Shown piece after piece: positions 28,783 to 38,046 of a stretch of 64,000 nt of DNA (position 1 is its first letter; each line of letters opens with the position of its first letter). Below the pieces are notes generated by a model, which worked only from the letters and a program-made list of their open reading frames with translations, did not search any database and was not told the DNA's origin. Source of the DNA: Gaetbulibacter saemankumensis DSM 17032 (GTDB lineage: Bacteria > Bacteroidota > Bacteroidia > Flavobacteriales > Flavobacteriaceae). The stretch is taken from assembly GCF_000425645.1 (NCBI RefSeq), contig NZ_AUDV01000007.1, positions 62,001 to 126,000 of the forward strand, read 5' to 3'. A program made the position numbers and the translations under genes.

Positions 28783-30975
28783 ATGACAAAAATTCAAACA
28801 CAATATAATCGTCGTTCATTTTTGAAAATATCTGCTGCTGCCGGAGGAGGTATGCTCATTGGATTTAGTTGGTTAACCGGATGTGTTTCGGAAGGTAAAA
28901 ATAATGAAGCTTTAGCAATTCCAAACGAGTGGTTCGATATAAATGGTTATATAAAAATAGGCGATACCGGTTTGGTAACTATTTACTCGCCAAACCCAGA
29001 AATTGGTCAGAATGTAAGAACTTCTATGCCTATGATAGTAGCCGAAGAGCTTGATGTTAATTGGGAAAATGTTATGGTTGAGCAAGCGCCTTTGAACACA
29101 GGGTTTTATAATAATCAGATAGCTGGAGGAAGCCAATCCATTCGAAAAGGTTGGAATCCTTTGCGTATGGCAGGGGCTACAGCCAGAAGGATGTTACTTG
29201 AAGCTACGGCTAAAGAGTTGGGTGTGGAGGTTACAGCCTTAACGGTTGCCAATGGTATTATTAAAGAAATAAGTGGTGAACGCACCATGGGTTATGGCGA
29301 TATTGCTTCAAAAGCGGTAGGTATCGAAGTGCCTGAAGTGGTTGAACTAAAAGATATTAAAGATTTTAAGCTTATTTCTACAAGTGTTAAAAATGTTGAT
29401 GGTAAAAATATAGTTACCGGTAAGCCTTTATTCGGATTAGATTTTCAAAGAGAAGGTATGCAATTAGCAATGATTCAGCATCCGCCTGCATTTGGTATGA
29501 AGGTAAAAGATTTTAATGAAGCTGAAATTAAAGCTATGTCTGGTGTGAGCAATGCATTTATAGTTGATATTACAGTGCCTGAACCTGGATATTTTGATGA
29601 AAAAGGATTTTTGCAATTGGTTGCAATCGTTGGGAAATCGACTTGGCAACTCATGAAAGCGAAAAAAGCATTAAAAGTCAATTGGGAACAGGTAAGCGAA
29701 TTGGAAGATTCAGAAATGCACATGAAGCGTATGGAAGCATCTTTGGCTTCAGAAATGCGTGAGAGTCGAAAAGATGGGGATCCAGCTGCCGCATTTAAAA
29801 AAGCAGCGAAGGTTATAGAACGCACCTATAGTGCTCCTTTTTTACCACATAATACCATGGAACCGATGAACTTTTTTGCGCATGTTACCGAAACATCGGC
29901 AGAATTAGTTGGGCCAACGCAAACACCTCAGGCTTTAGAGGGTTCGGTGTCTAAATTATTAGGATTACCTATTGAAGACGTTACTGTAAATATGACGCGC
30001 ATGGGTGGAGGTTTTGGAAGACGTTTATATGTGCATTTTGGAGTAGAAGCTGCTGCAATATCAAAAAAAATAGGTGCGCCTGTGAAGTTAATATATACAC
30101 GTGAAGACGATATGACACAAGGCACTTACCGACCGGCATATTTGGCAACGTATAAAGCTGGATTAGATGAAAATAACAATTTAATAGCGTTTTCAGTTAA
30201 AGGTACCGGTTTGCCTGAAAGTCCAGTGTTTGAAAATCGTTTTCCGGCGGGAACCGTAGAAAATTACCTGGCAGAAAAAGCGAGTACAAAAACTAATATT
30301 ACCACAGGCGCCTGGCGTGCACCACGATCGCATTTTACTGCAGGAGCAGAGCAATCGTTTTTAGATGAGGTAGCTGAATTAGCAGAAAAAGATCCTATAG
30401 AGTTTAGACTGGAATTATTCGATAGAGCAATTTCTAATCCCATTGGAAACCGAAATGATTATGATGCGCAACGTTACGCAGGTGTTTTAAAGTTGGTAAA
30501 AGAAAAATCGAATTGGGGCCAAGAAATGCCAGGAATTCATCGTGGTGTTGCGGCCTATTATTGTCATAATAGTTATGTAGCGGAAGTTATCGATATCGCT
30601 ATGGAAAAGAATACACCTAAGATAAAGAAGGTTTGGTGTGCTGTAGATTGCGGTATTGTGGTTAATCGCGATGCTGCTAAAAATATGGTTCAAGGTGGTG
30701 TAATAGATGGTGTAGGTCATGCCATGTACAGTCAGTTAACATTTAAAGATGGTGCAACACAGGAAAGTAATTTTAATCAATACCGATTAATACGTCATTC
30801 TCAGGCACCAGAAGCAATTGAGGTGTTTTTTGTTGAAAATGATATTGACCCCACAGGGCTCGGAGAACCCGGATTGCCACCGGCTATCGGAGCTTTGGCA
30901 AATGCATTGTATCAGGCTACCGGAGAGAGACATTATCACCAGCCATTTATGTCTTTTAAGTCTGTAAAGGGTTAA
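28783..30975 (+). CDS. Molybdopterin-binding subunit of an IorB-type hydroxylase
   Basis: Large catalytic subunit (730 residues) of a xanthine-oxidase-family enzyme that hydroxylates aldehydes or N-heterocycles using water. A twin-arginine signal (NRRSFLKISAAAGGG) ends at a lipobox-like LTGC, so the mature protein is probably periplasmic and lipid-anchored. Molybdopterin-binding segments such as TRMGGGFGRR, TGAWRAPRSH and the catalytic Glu in TGLGEPGLPPAIGALANAL are present. The substrate cannot be deduced. Operon with the small subunit, XdhC and MocA genes, which mature its sulfurated, CMP-modified cofactor. No cytochrome acceptor is encoded nearby. Confidence 0.9.
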   Translation: MTKIQTQYNRRSFLKISAAAGGGMLIGFSWLTGCVSEGKNNEALAIPNEWFDINGYIKIGDTGLVTIYSPNPEIGQNVRTSMPMIVAEELDVNWENVMVEQAPLNTGFYNNQIAGGSQSIRKGWNPLRMAGATARRMLLEATAKELGVEVTALTVANGIIKEISGERTMGYGDIASKAVGIEVPEVVELKDIKDFKLISTSVKNVDGKNIVTGKPLFGLDFQREGMQLAMIQHPPAFGMKVKDFNEAEIKAMSGVSNAFIVDITVPEPGYFDEKGFLQLVAIVGKSTWQLMKAKKALKVNWEQVSELEDSEMHMKRMEASLASEMRESRKDGDPAAAFKKAAKVIERTYSAPFLPHNTMEPMNFFAHVTETSAELVGPTQTPQALEGSVSKLLGLPIEDVTVNMTRMGGGFGRRLYVHFGVEAAAISKKIGAPVKLIYTREDDMTQGTYRPAYLATYKAGLDENNNLIAFSVKGTGLPESPVFENRFPAGTVENYLAEKASTKTNITTGAWRAPRSHFTAGAEQSFLDEVAELAEKDPIEFRLELFDRAISNPIGNRNDYDAQRYAGVLKLVKEKSNWGQEMPGIHRGVAAYYCHNSYVAEVIDIAMEKNTPKIKKVWCAVDCGIVVNRDAAKNMVQGGVIDGVGHAMYSQLTFKDGATQESNFNQYRLIRHSQAPEAIEVFFVENDIDPTGLGEPGLPPAIGALANALYQATGERHYHQPFMSFKSVKG

Positions 30976-31003
30976 GAAATCAGATGAATTAATAAAATTA
31001 TTT

Positions 31004-32032
31004 ATGACACACGAATTCAAAACGCTGGTTGAAACAGCTATCGCTTGGGAAAATCAAGGTTTAAAAACGGTCTTAGCAACGGTGGTTGATTTAGATGGCT
31101 CTTCATACCGACGGCCTGGCGTTAGAATGTTATTAAATAACAAAGGAGTGTGGAAAGGTGCTGTAAGCGGAGGCTGTGTTGAAAAGGAAGTGTATCGCGA
31201 ATCCCAAAGTGTTTTTGAAACAGGTCTGTCAAAAATGATGACTTATGACGGACGTTATCGTCTGGGCTGCGAAGGGGTGTTGTATATTTTATTAGAACCT
31301 TTTAATCCTAGTGCAGGTTTTAAAGAAGCTTTTTTTAATTGTATTGAAAACAGGAGCTCTTTTACGATTTCCTCATATTATAAAAGGCAGGAAGGCGTGT
31401 TTAAAGGTTTGGGGTCAGAAATAGCGTTAAATGATCTGTCATATTCAATTGATGCAAATCATGTTTTTAATGATGACAAAAGCCAGTTAGAATGGTTTAA
31501 ACAGGAGATGCTACCTTGTTTTAAGTTACTTATTATTGGAGCTGAACACGATGCGGTTAAGTTATCGCAATATGCTTTATTGACAGGTTGGGAAGTTACT
31601 GTCGTTGCCAGAACGAATGAATTAAAAACACCTGAACATTTTCCGGGAATTAACTTTATGGAGATTATGGTTCCAGAAGATATCGGTTCATTGAATATTG
31701 ATAAGCAAACAGCTATAGTATTAATGACACATAATTTTGCAATAGATTTACGCTATTTGGTAGCATTGAGAGCATCGATGCCGAATTATATAGGATTGCT
31801 GGGATCGTCAAGACGACGTGATGATTTGTTGTCCCAATTCATAGAGTATTGTCCTGATGTTTCAGATGATTTTCTGGAAGTTATTTATGGACCTGCCGGA
31901 ATCGATATTGGTTCAGAAACTCCTGAAGAAATAGCGCTTTCTATAGTTTCTGAAATATTAGCAGTAACTAGAAAAAGAGCGACCTATTCGCTTCGGGAAA
32001 AATCTGGGAAGATTCATTCGAAGTTAAAATAA
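31004..32032 (+). CDS. XdhC-family molybdenum hydroxylase maturation factor
   Basis: A 342-residue chaperone that binds molybdenum cofactor and helps its sulfuration and insertion into xanthine-oxidase-type enzymes. The N-terminal XdhC/CoxI domain (ATVVDLDGSSYRRPGVRMLL, KGAVSGGCVEKEV) and the C-terminal Rossmann-like XdhC_C domain (LLIIGAEHDAVKLSQYA, YIGLLGSSRRRDDLL, GIDIGSETPEEIALSI) are both complete. Its position directly after the catalytic subunit and 3 bp before the MocA gene supports this role. Confidence 0.92.
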   Translation: MTHEFKTLVETAIAWENQGLKTVLATVVDLDGSSYRRPGVRMLLNNKGVWKGAVSGGCVEKEVYRESQSVFETGLSKMMTYDGRYRLGCEGVLYILLEPFNPSAGFKEAFFNCIENRSSFTISSYYKRQEGVFKGLGSEIALNDLSYSIDANHVFNDDKSQLEWFKQEMLPCFKLLIIGAEHDAVKLSQYALLTGWEVTVVARTNELKTPEHFPGINFMEIMVPEDIGSLNIDKQTAIVLMTHNFAIDLRYLVALRASMPNYIGLLGSSRRRDDLLSQFIEYCPDVSDDFLEVIYGPAGIDIGSETPEEIALSIVSEILAVTRKRATYSLREKSGKIHSKLK

Positions 32033-32035
32033 ACC

Positions 32036-32650
32036 ATGAATAAAATTTCAAAAATAGCTCTGGTTGTATTAGCAGCAGGAGGTTCTAAGCGCATGGGTGA
32101 ACCCAAGCAATTGTTGGCTTGGGGAGATTTTACCTTATTAGAACATGCTATTGAAACAGCTCTTGAAGTTCGTCCTAAATATGTTTTTGTGGTTTTAGGA
32201 GCAAATTATGAAACTTTAAGGAGAAAGGTTGAAAACTATCCGGTAGAGATTATAAATAATCTGGACTGGGAAATAGGATTAGGAAGCTCTATCTCAAAAG
32301 CGGTAAAACAGATTAATGATTCGATATTGAAATTTGATGGCGTTTTGTTTCTTTTAGCTGATCAGCCGTTTATCACTTCAAATTACTTAGAACATATGAT
32401 GAGTTTGTTTGAATCTCATAAAGACCAAATTTTAGCAACATCTTATATTGATGGAGAAAAAGGAGTTCCTGTGTTGTTTGATGCCATTTATTTTAAAGAA
32501 TTAGAAGCTTTGAATGGTGATATTGGTGCTAAACAGATTTTAAAGGCTCACGAATCGAAGGTGAAAATTTTATTTGGTGGGACTAAAAACATAGATTTGG
32601 ATACTCAAACCGAATATAAAGCAGCCTATAAAGCGCAATTTTTAAAGTAA
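32036..32650 (+). CDS. mocA: Molybdenum cofactor cytidylyltransferase (MocA-like)
   Basis: A 204-residue nucleotidyltransferase predicted to add CMP to molybdopterin, forming the dinucleotide used by xanthine-oxidase-type enzymes. The signature LAAGGSKRMGEPKQLLAWG, the LADQPFI metal site (about 102) and the GEKGVPVLFD segment match MocA/MobA-like proteins. The partner enzyme is encoded upstream in the same run, which favours MocA over MobA; a separate mobA lies at 51708. It ends 1 bp before the next gene. Confidence 0.88.
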   Translation: MNKISKIALVVLAAGGSKRMGEPKQLLAWGDFTLLEHAIETALEVRPKYVFVVLGANYETLRRKVENYPVEIINNLDWEIGLGSSISKAVKQINDSILKFDGVLFLLADQPFITSNYLEHMMSLFESHKDQILATSYIDGEKGVPVLFDAIYFKELEALNGDIGAKQILKAHESKVKILFGGTKNIDLDTQTEYKAAYKAQFLK

Positions 32651-32651
32651 T

Positions 32652-34949
32652 ATGAGTTCTTCTGCCCAAGATAAAGCCAAAACACCGGAAGGTTTTACAA
32701 AATTAAAATTTAAGAGACCACCCAAAAACAGTGCGGGTTTAGCTGCTTTAGCATCGGCAGTTACTCAGGTTTCAAAATATATGAATTTGAATGAAGTGTT
32801 CAGGCTAACTTCAAAAATAAATCAAAAAGGTGGATTTGATTGTCCGGGATGTGCTTGGCCAGATCCAGATGATGATCGCTCTTCATTGGGTGAGTTCTGT
32901 GAAAATGGATTAAAGGCTATTGCTGAAGAAGCACAGAATAAAACTATCGGTTCTGATTTTTTTGCGGAGCATTCTGTTGATCAATTAGCTCAATGGACAG
33001 ATTTTGAAATAGGAAAATCGGGACGATTGGCTCAGCCTATGTATTTATCGGAAGGTGCTTCACATTACAAGGCGATATCATGGGAAGAGGCTTTTAAAAA
33101 GGTTGCAACGCAATTGAATACTTTAGATTCACCCGACGAGGCTGTTTTTTACACTTCCGGGAGAACAACCAATGAGGCTGCTTTTTTGTATCAATTATTT
33201 GTGAGAGAGTTTGGAACTTCAAATTTACCTGATTGCTCAAACATGTGTCATGAAGCATCTGGAAAGGCTTTGTCTGAAACTTTAGGGATTGGTAAAGGGT
33301 CGGTGACTTTAGATGATTTGTACAAAGCAGAATTGGTATTAGTTGTTGGACAGAATCCGGGAACCAATCACCCAAGAATGCTTACGGCGTTGGAAAAGTG
33401 TAATCAAAATGGTGGAAAAATTGTAGCAATAAATCCACTTCCGGAAGCCGGTTTAATAAAGTTTACTAACCCACAAAATCCTTTTAAGCTATTAACTGGT
33501 GGTACTAAAATAGCAGATGTTTTCGTGCCAATAACTATTAATGGTGATGTGGCTTTTTTTAAGGCTATTTTGTTAAGGTTGTTGGAATTGGAAAATGTAC
33601 GAGGTTCTGTGTTTGATTGGGAATTTATCGATAATCATACAGCGGGTTACGAATCTTTTATAGAAGATTTAAACCGATATAATTTTAATGATTGCTTAAA
33701 AGCCTCTGGGGTATCTGAGGAAATCTTCGATGACGTTTTTCATTTAATACTTAATAATGATAAGATTATTATTTGTTGGGCTATGGGATTAACCCAACAT
33801 GAAAATGCCGTAGATAATATACGTGAGTTGGTGAACTTGTTATTATTAAAGGGTAGTGTAGGTAAAGAGGGAGCGGGTACCTGTCCTGTTCGTGGACATT
33901 CTAATGTTCAAGGTGATCGTACCGTAGGTATATGGGAGTCGGCACCTCAGGCCTTTTTAGATAAAATTGAAGCTAAATACGGTTTTAAACCATCAAAAAA
34001 ACATGGTTATTCAGTAATTGATGCTATTCGCGCCATGCACGAGAAAAAAGCAAAGGTGTTTTTTGGCCTTGGAGGAAATTTTATTTCAGCAGTTCCGGAC
34101 ACTTTATATGCTGCCGAAGCTATGTCCAATTGCAATCTCACGGTTCACGTAAGTACGAAATTAAATCGTTCACATTTAGTAACAGGTAAAGAAGCGCTTA
34201 TCTTACCATGTTTAGGTCGTTCGGAGAAGGATTATCAGAAAACAGGTTTGCAAATTCAAAGTGTTGAAAACTCTATGGGAGTAGTTACTTCTACGAAGGG
34301 TGTTTTAGAGCCATGTTCCGATAAGTTACTTAGTGAAGTCGCTGTAGTTTGTGGTATTGCTCATGCAACCTTGGGTTCAAGCTCTAAAGTTAATTGGTTG
34401 GCTTATAGAGATAATTATAAATTGGTTCGAGATGATATTGCTGAGGTCGTAACCGGTTTTGAAGATTATAATAATAGACTGTATAATCCATCTGGGTTTT
34501 ATCTTCCTAATGGGGCGCGTTTTAGGAAATTTAATACCTCAACGCGAAAAGCCAATTTTTCTATTAATAAATTACCCGAATGGAAGCTTAAAAATGAAGA
34601 GTTAATTATGATGACTATTCGGAGTCATGACCAGTTTAATACAACAATTTATGGGTTAAATGATAGGTATCGTGGTATATTCAATGAAAGACGCATAATT
34701 TTTATGAATCGGGATGATATGAAAATGAGAAATCTAGAGGCTGAAGAAGTTGTACGTTTAAAATCAATATTTAAAGGTGTTACACGTGAGGCTCATAATT
34801 TTAAGGTAATACCTTACGACATTCCCAAAAATTGTTGTGCTACCTATTTTCCAGAATCTAATATCTTAGTGCCGTTAGATAGTTTTGCTCATACAGCCAA
34901 GACACCAGCTTCAAAAAGTGTCATTATTACGGTGCATAAAATTTCATAA
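32652..34949 (+). CDS. FdhF/YdeP-family molybdopterin oxidoreductase
   Basis: A 765-residue cytoplasmic bis-MGD-type oxidoreductase of the YdeP group. The cluster-binding start differs from formate dehydrogenase: CPGCAWPDPDDDRSSLGEFC (about 74-93) in place of the usual CxxCxxxC run. Typical segments follow: YTSGRTTNEAAFLYQL, CSNMCHEASG (the position of the Mo ligand region), GQNPGTNHPRMLTALE and CPVRGHSNVQGDRT. The YdeP group is linked to acid resistance and formate-related reactions in enterics, but its chemistry is not settled. Co-directional with mocA, 1 bp apart. Confidence 0.88.
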   Translation: MSSSAQDKAKTPEGFTKLKFKRPPKNSAGLAALASAVTQVSKYMNLNEVFRLTSKINQKGGFDCPGCAWPDPDDDRSSLGEFCENGLKAIAEEAQNKTIGSDFFAEHSVDQLAQWTDFEIGKSGRLAQPMYLSEGASHYKAISWEEAFKKVATQLNTLDSPDEAVFYTSGRTTNEAAFLYQLFVREFGTSNLPDCSNMCHEASGKALSETLGIGKGSVTLDDLYKAELVLVVGQNPGTNHPRMLTALEKCNQNGGKIVAINPLPEAGLIKFTNPQNPFKLLTGGTKIADVFVPITINGDVAFFKAILLRLLELENVRGSVFDWEFIDNHTAGYESFIEDLNRYNFNDCLKASGVSEEIFDDVFHLILNNDKIIICWAMGLTQHENAVDNIRELVNLLLLKGSVGKEGAGTCPVRGHSNVQGDRTVGIWESAPQAFLDKIEAKYGFKPSKKHGYSVIDAIRAMHEKKAKVFFGLGGNFISAVPDTLYAAEAMSNCNLTVHVSTKLNRSHLVTGKEALILPCLGRSEKDYQKTGLQIQSVENSMGVVTSTKGVLEPCSDKLLSEVAVVCGIAHATLGSSSKVNWLAYRDNYKLVRDDIAEVVTGFEDYNNRLYNPSGFYLPNGARFRKFNTSTRKANFSINKLPEWKLKNEELIMMTIRSHDQFNTTIYGLNDRYRGIFNERRIIFMNRDDMKMRNLEAEEVVRLKSIFKGVTREAHNFKVIPYDIPKNCCATYFPESNILVPLDSFAHTAKTPASKSVIITVHKIS

Positions 34950-35063
34950 TCCTTATTCTTTCATATTTCTGGTATAATAATTTTATTTAATACGTAGAAA
35001 ATGATATTTCAATTTGTGATTTTGGTAATAATGCACTGAATTTAGATATTTCAATGATAAAAA

Positions 35064-35079
35064 TAAGTATAATTACGTA
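35064..35079. promoter_or_regulatory. Operator-like inverted repeat upstream of nirB
   Basis: TAAGTA-TAAT-TACGTA, 36 bases before the nirB ATG. It covers the place of a -33 box: the -7 match TATGTTTG starts 10 bases after it. Two extra TACGTA palindromes lie at 34991-34996 and 35107-35112. The same repeat occurs upstream of narL, narK, the fnr-like gene and nrtA. Confidence 0.6.
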
Positions 35080-35088
35080 GTTTATAAT

Positions 35089-35096
35089 TATGTTTG
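35089..35096 (+). promoter_or_regulatory. -7 element of the nirB promoter
   Basis: TATGTTTG matches TAnnTTTG. There is no TTG at -33; the inverted repeat at 35064-35079 occupies that region, as expected for an activator-dependent promoter. Confidence 0.5.
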
Positions 35097-35115
35097 TAAT
35101 GTAAAATACGTAGTT

Positions 35116-37626
35116 ATGAGGAATATTATTGTTGTCGGTAATGGTATGGTTGGTTACAAATTTTGTGAAAAGTTTGTAGCAAGTTCAGGAAACGAAGCTT
35201 TTAAAATTACCGTTTTTGGTGAAGAACCAAGACCAGCATACGATCGTGTGCATTTAAGTGAGTATTTTGAAAACCAGGATGCAAAATCTTTAGAAATGGC
35301 ACCAAGAAGTTGGTATGATGTAAATAATATAGAACTAATAACGAATGCCAGAATAACCTCTATTAACAGGGAAACTAAATCGGTTATTTCGGCAAATAAA
35401 GAAACTTACTTTTACGATTATTTAGTTTTAGCTACAGGATCTTCTCCCTTTGTACCTCCAATTAAAGGTGTTGAAAAAGAGGGGGTTTTTGTTTACAGAA
35501 CGATTGAAGACTTAGAGGATATGCTGGAATATGCCGCAAAATTACGTGAGGTCAACCCAAATGCGAAGGCTGCGGTTTTAGGTGGAGGATTACTCGGTCT
35601 AGAAGCGGGAAAAGCAGTGTTAGATATGGGGTTAGAGCCGCATATTGTTGAATTTGCACCTAAATTAATGCCTAGGCAATTAGATTCTAGAAGTAGTCAG
35701 GTTTTAAAACTGAAATTGGAAACGATCGGATTAAATATTCATCTTAGCAAAGCAACTAATCAAATATTAGGTGATAAAGCAATTATAGCCATGGAATTCG
35801 GGGAGGATGATGTATTAGATGTAGATATGCTTATTATTTCTGCAGGAATTCGTCCGAGAGACGAATTAGCAAGAACTTGTGATTTAGAAATGGGTACGCG
35901 TGGTGGTATAGTGGTAAACAATAAAATGCAAACTTCAGATGCTCATATTTACGCTATTGGAGAAGTGGCATTGTATAATCAAATGATTTATGGGTTAGTG
36001 GCGCCTGGCTATGATATGGCCGGAATTGCAGTCGATCAAATTTTAGGTAAAACCGATAGTTTTATGCCAGCCGATATCGATATGTCTACCAAACTTAAAT
36101 TAATTGGGGTAGATGTCGCAAGTTTTGGAGATCCTTTTATGCCTGCCACCAAAGGACATTCTATAATTTTTGAAGATAAAACACAGCATTTATATAAACG
36201 AATAAACGTTAGTCATGACGGTGAAAAATTATTAGGAGGAATTTTGGTTGGTGATGCAGCCGATTATAATATGTTGCATCAAATATGCCTGAATGGTATG
36301 GCAATACCGAAAAACCCCGCTCAGCTCATTTTACCAACAAGTGAAGGTGGCGCTTCTTTTGGAAGTGCCATGGACCTTCCAGATACTGCACAAATTTGTT
36401 CATGTGAAAGTGTAAGTAAAGGTGATATATGTTGTTCTATTACCGATGGTGTTAGTAATAATTTAGGAGATGTCGTTGGTGCTACTAAGGCAACAACGGG
36501 CTGTGGCGGTTGTAAACCTATGGTGGTCGACCTTGTAAATGAAACTTTAAAATCCCTAGGTAAAGAAGTAAAAGAAACTATCTGTGAACACTTTAGTTTT
36601 AACAGACAGGAGTTGTACGATTTGGTAAAAGTAAATCAGGTTAAAGATTACGATGAAGCCTTAAACTTATTTGGTGATGGTGATGGTTGTGAAATTTGTA
36701 AACCAGCATTAGCATCTATTTTCGCGACTATAACTATGGAAACACCTAATAAGCAAGTGGCTATTCAGGATACTAACGATAGATTTTTAGCAAATATTCA
36801 AAGAAATGGAACCTATTCTGTAGTGCCTAGAGTTGCTGGTGGTGAAATTACACCTGATAAACTCATTGTATTAGGAGAGGTTGCAAAAAAATACGATTTA
36901 TATACAAAAATAACAGGAGGACAAAGAATTGATTTGTTTGGGGCGCAGTTACAAGAGTTGCCTCTAATTTGGGAAGAATTAATTGCGGCAGGTTTCGAAA
37001 GTGGACATGCTTATGGTAAGTCACTTAGAACGGTAAAAAGCTGTGTCGGTTCTACCTGGTGTCGTTATGGCATGCATGAAAGTGTAACCTTTGCTATAGA
37101 AATTGAAAATAGATATAAAGGTCTGCGTTCACCACATAAACTAAAAGGAGGCGTTTCTGGATGTATCAGGGAATGTGCTGAAGCTCGGGGTAAAGACTTC
37201 GGATTGATTGCTGTAGATGGTGGTTGGAATTTATATGTATGTGGTAATGGAGGTGCTACACCAAAACATGCCGTGTTATTTGCAGAACAATTAGATGATG
37301 CAACCGCGATAAAATACTTAGATAGATTTTTAATGTTTTATTTAAGAACAGCAGGCCCGTTAGTTAGAACAGCCCCTTGGTTAGATAAGTTAGATGGCGG
37401 TATAGAATATCTTAAAAGGGTAGTTATTGAAGATTCTTTAGGAATAGCTGAAGATTTAGAAAACGAAATGCAGGGGCTTGTAAATAAATACGAATGTGAA
37501 TGGAAGCAAGCCGTTGAAGATCCAAACATGAGAAAACGATTCAGGCACTTCGTAAACTCAGACGATACCGACGATAATTTAGTTTTTGTTCCAATGAGAG
37601 ATCAAAAAATGCCTAAAGCTTGGTAA
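35116..37626 (+). CDS. nirB: Nitrite reductase (NADH), large subunit
   Basis: Reduces nitrite to ammonium in the cytosol with NAD(P)H. The 836-residue protein holds an FAD/NAD module (VVGNGMVGYKFCEKF, GGGLLGLEAGKAVLDMG; 1-400), a BFD-type [2Fe-2S] domain (CSCESVSKGD, CGGCKP; about 430-480), a second Cys pair (CEICKP), and a siroheme/4Fe-4S sulfite-reductase-type catalytic half with CVGSTWC (about 643) and CIREC (about 683). Full length. It opens the assimilation block; nirD follows by 25 bp. The upstream region carries the operator-like repeats and a -7 element. Confidence 0.96.
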   Translation: MRNIIVVGNGMVGYKFCEKFVASSGNEAFKITVFGEEPRPAYDRVHLSEYFENQDAKSLEMAPRSWYDVNNIELITNARITSINRETKSVISANKETYFYDYLVLATGSSPFVPPIKGVEKEGVFVYRTIEDLEDMLEYAAKLREVNPNAKAAVLGGGLLGLEAGKAVLDMGLEPHIVEFAPKLMPRQLDSRSSQVLKLKLETIGLNIHLSKATNQILGDKAIIAMEFGEDDVLDVDMLIISAGIRPRDELARTCDLEMGTRGGIVVNNKMQTSDAHIYAIGEVALYNQMIYGLVAPGYDMAGIAVDQILGKTDSFMPADIDMSTKLKLIGVDVASFGDPFMPATKGHSIIFEDKTQHLYKRINVSHDGEKLLGGILVGDAADYNMLHQICLNGMAIPKNPAQLILPTSEGGASFGSAMDLPDTAQICSCESVSKGDICCSITDGVSNNLGDVVGATKATTGCGGCKPMVVDLVNETLKSLGKEVKETICEHFSFNRQELYDLVKVNQVKDYDEALNLFGDGDGCEICKPALASIFATITMETPNKQVAIQDTNDRFLANIQRNGTYSVVPRVAGGEITPDKLIVLGEVAKKYDLYTKITGGQRIDLFGAQLQELPLIWEELIAAGFESGHAYGKSLRTVKSCVGSTWCRYGMHESVTFAIEIENRYKGLRSPHKLKGGVSGCIRECAEARGKDFGLIAVDGGWNLYVCGNGGATPKHAVLFAEQLDDATAIKYLDRFLMFYLRTAGPLVRTAPWLDKLDGGIEYLKRVVIEDSLGIAEDLENEMQGLVNKYECEWKQAVEDPNMRKRFRHFVNSDDTDDNLVFVPMRDQKMPKAW

Positions 37627-37651
37627 TTATAAATTCATAAAATCTTTAAAA

Positions 37652-38029
37652 ATGCAAGACATATTAGAACAATATAATTCAGTTTCAGAAAACCAAGTAA
37701 GTACATGGTTTAACGTAGGAGTCGTATCAGATTTTCCGGAAAACAGTGGGGCTTGTATAAAATATAAAACCAAACAAATTGCGGTTTACAATTTTGTGAG
37801 AAAGGGTAAATGGTATGCCTGTCAAAATTTATGTCCTCATAAAATGGAAATGGTTTTGTCTCTAGGAATGATTGGTGATAAAGAAGGGATAGCTAAAGTG
37901 GCTTGTCCCATGCATAAAAAGAATTTTTCTCTAGAAGATGGTTCTAATTTGGGTGGTGACGATTTAAAAATTGCGGTATATCCTGTAAAAGTTGAAGATG
38001 AAAATGTGTATATTGGCTTTTCAGATTAA
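37652..38029 (+). CDS. nirD: Nitrite reductase small subunit, Rieske-like
   Basis: A 125-residue Rieske-fold subunit that partners NirB. Unlike enterobacterial NirD, which has lost the cluster ligands, this protein keeps CPHK and CPMHKK, a possible CxH...CxxH pair for a [2Fe-2S] centre. It lies directly after nirB and 17 bp before the DUF4202 gene. The presence of an actual cluster is inference from these residues. Confidence 0.9.
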   Translation: MQDILEQYNSVSENQVSTWFNVGVVSDFPENSGACIKYKTKQIAVYNFVRKGKWYACQNLCPHKMEMVLSLGMIGDKEGIAKVACPMHKKNFSLEDGSNLGGDDLKIAVYPVKVEDENVYIGFSD

Positions 38030-38046
38030 CTTTTACTAAATACATA

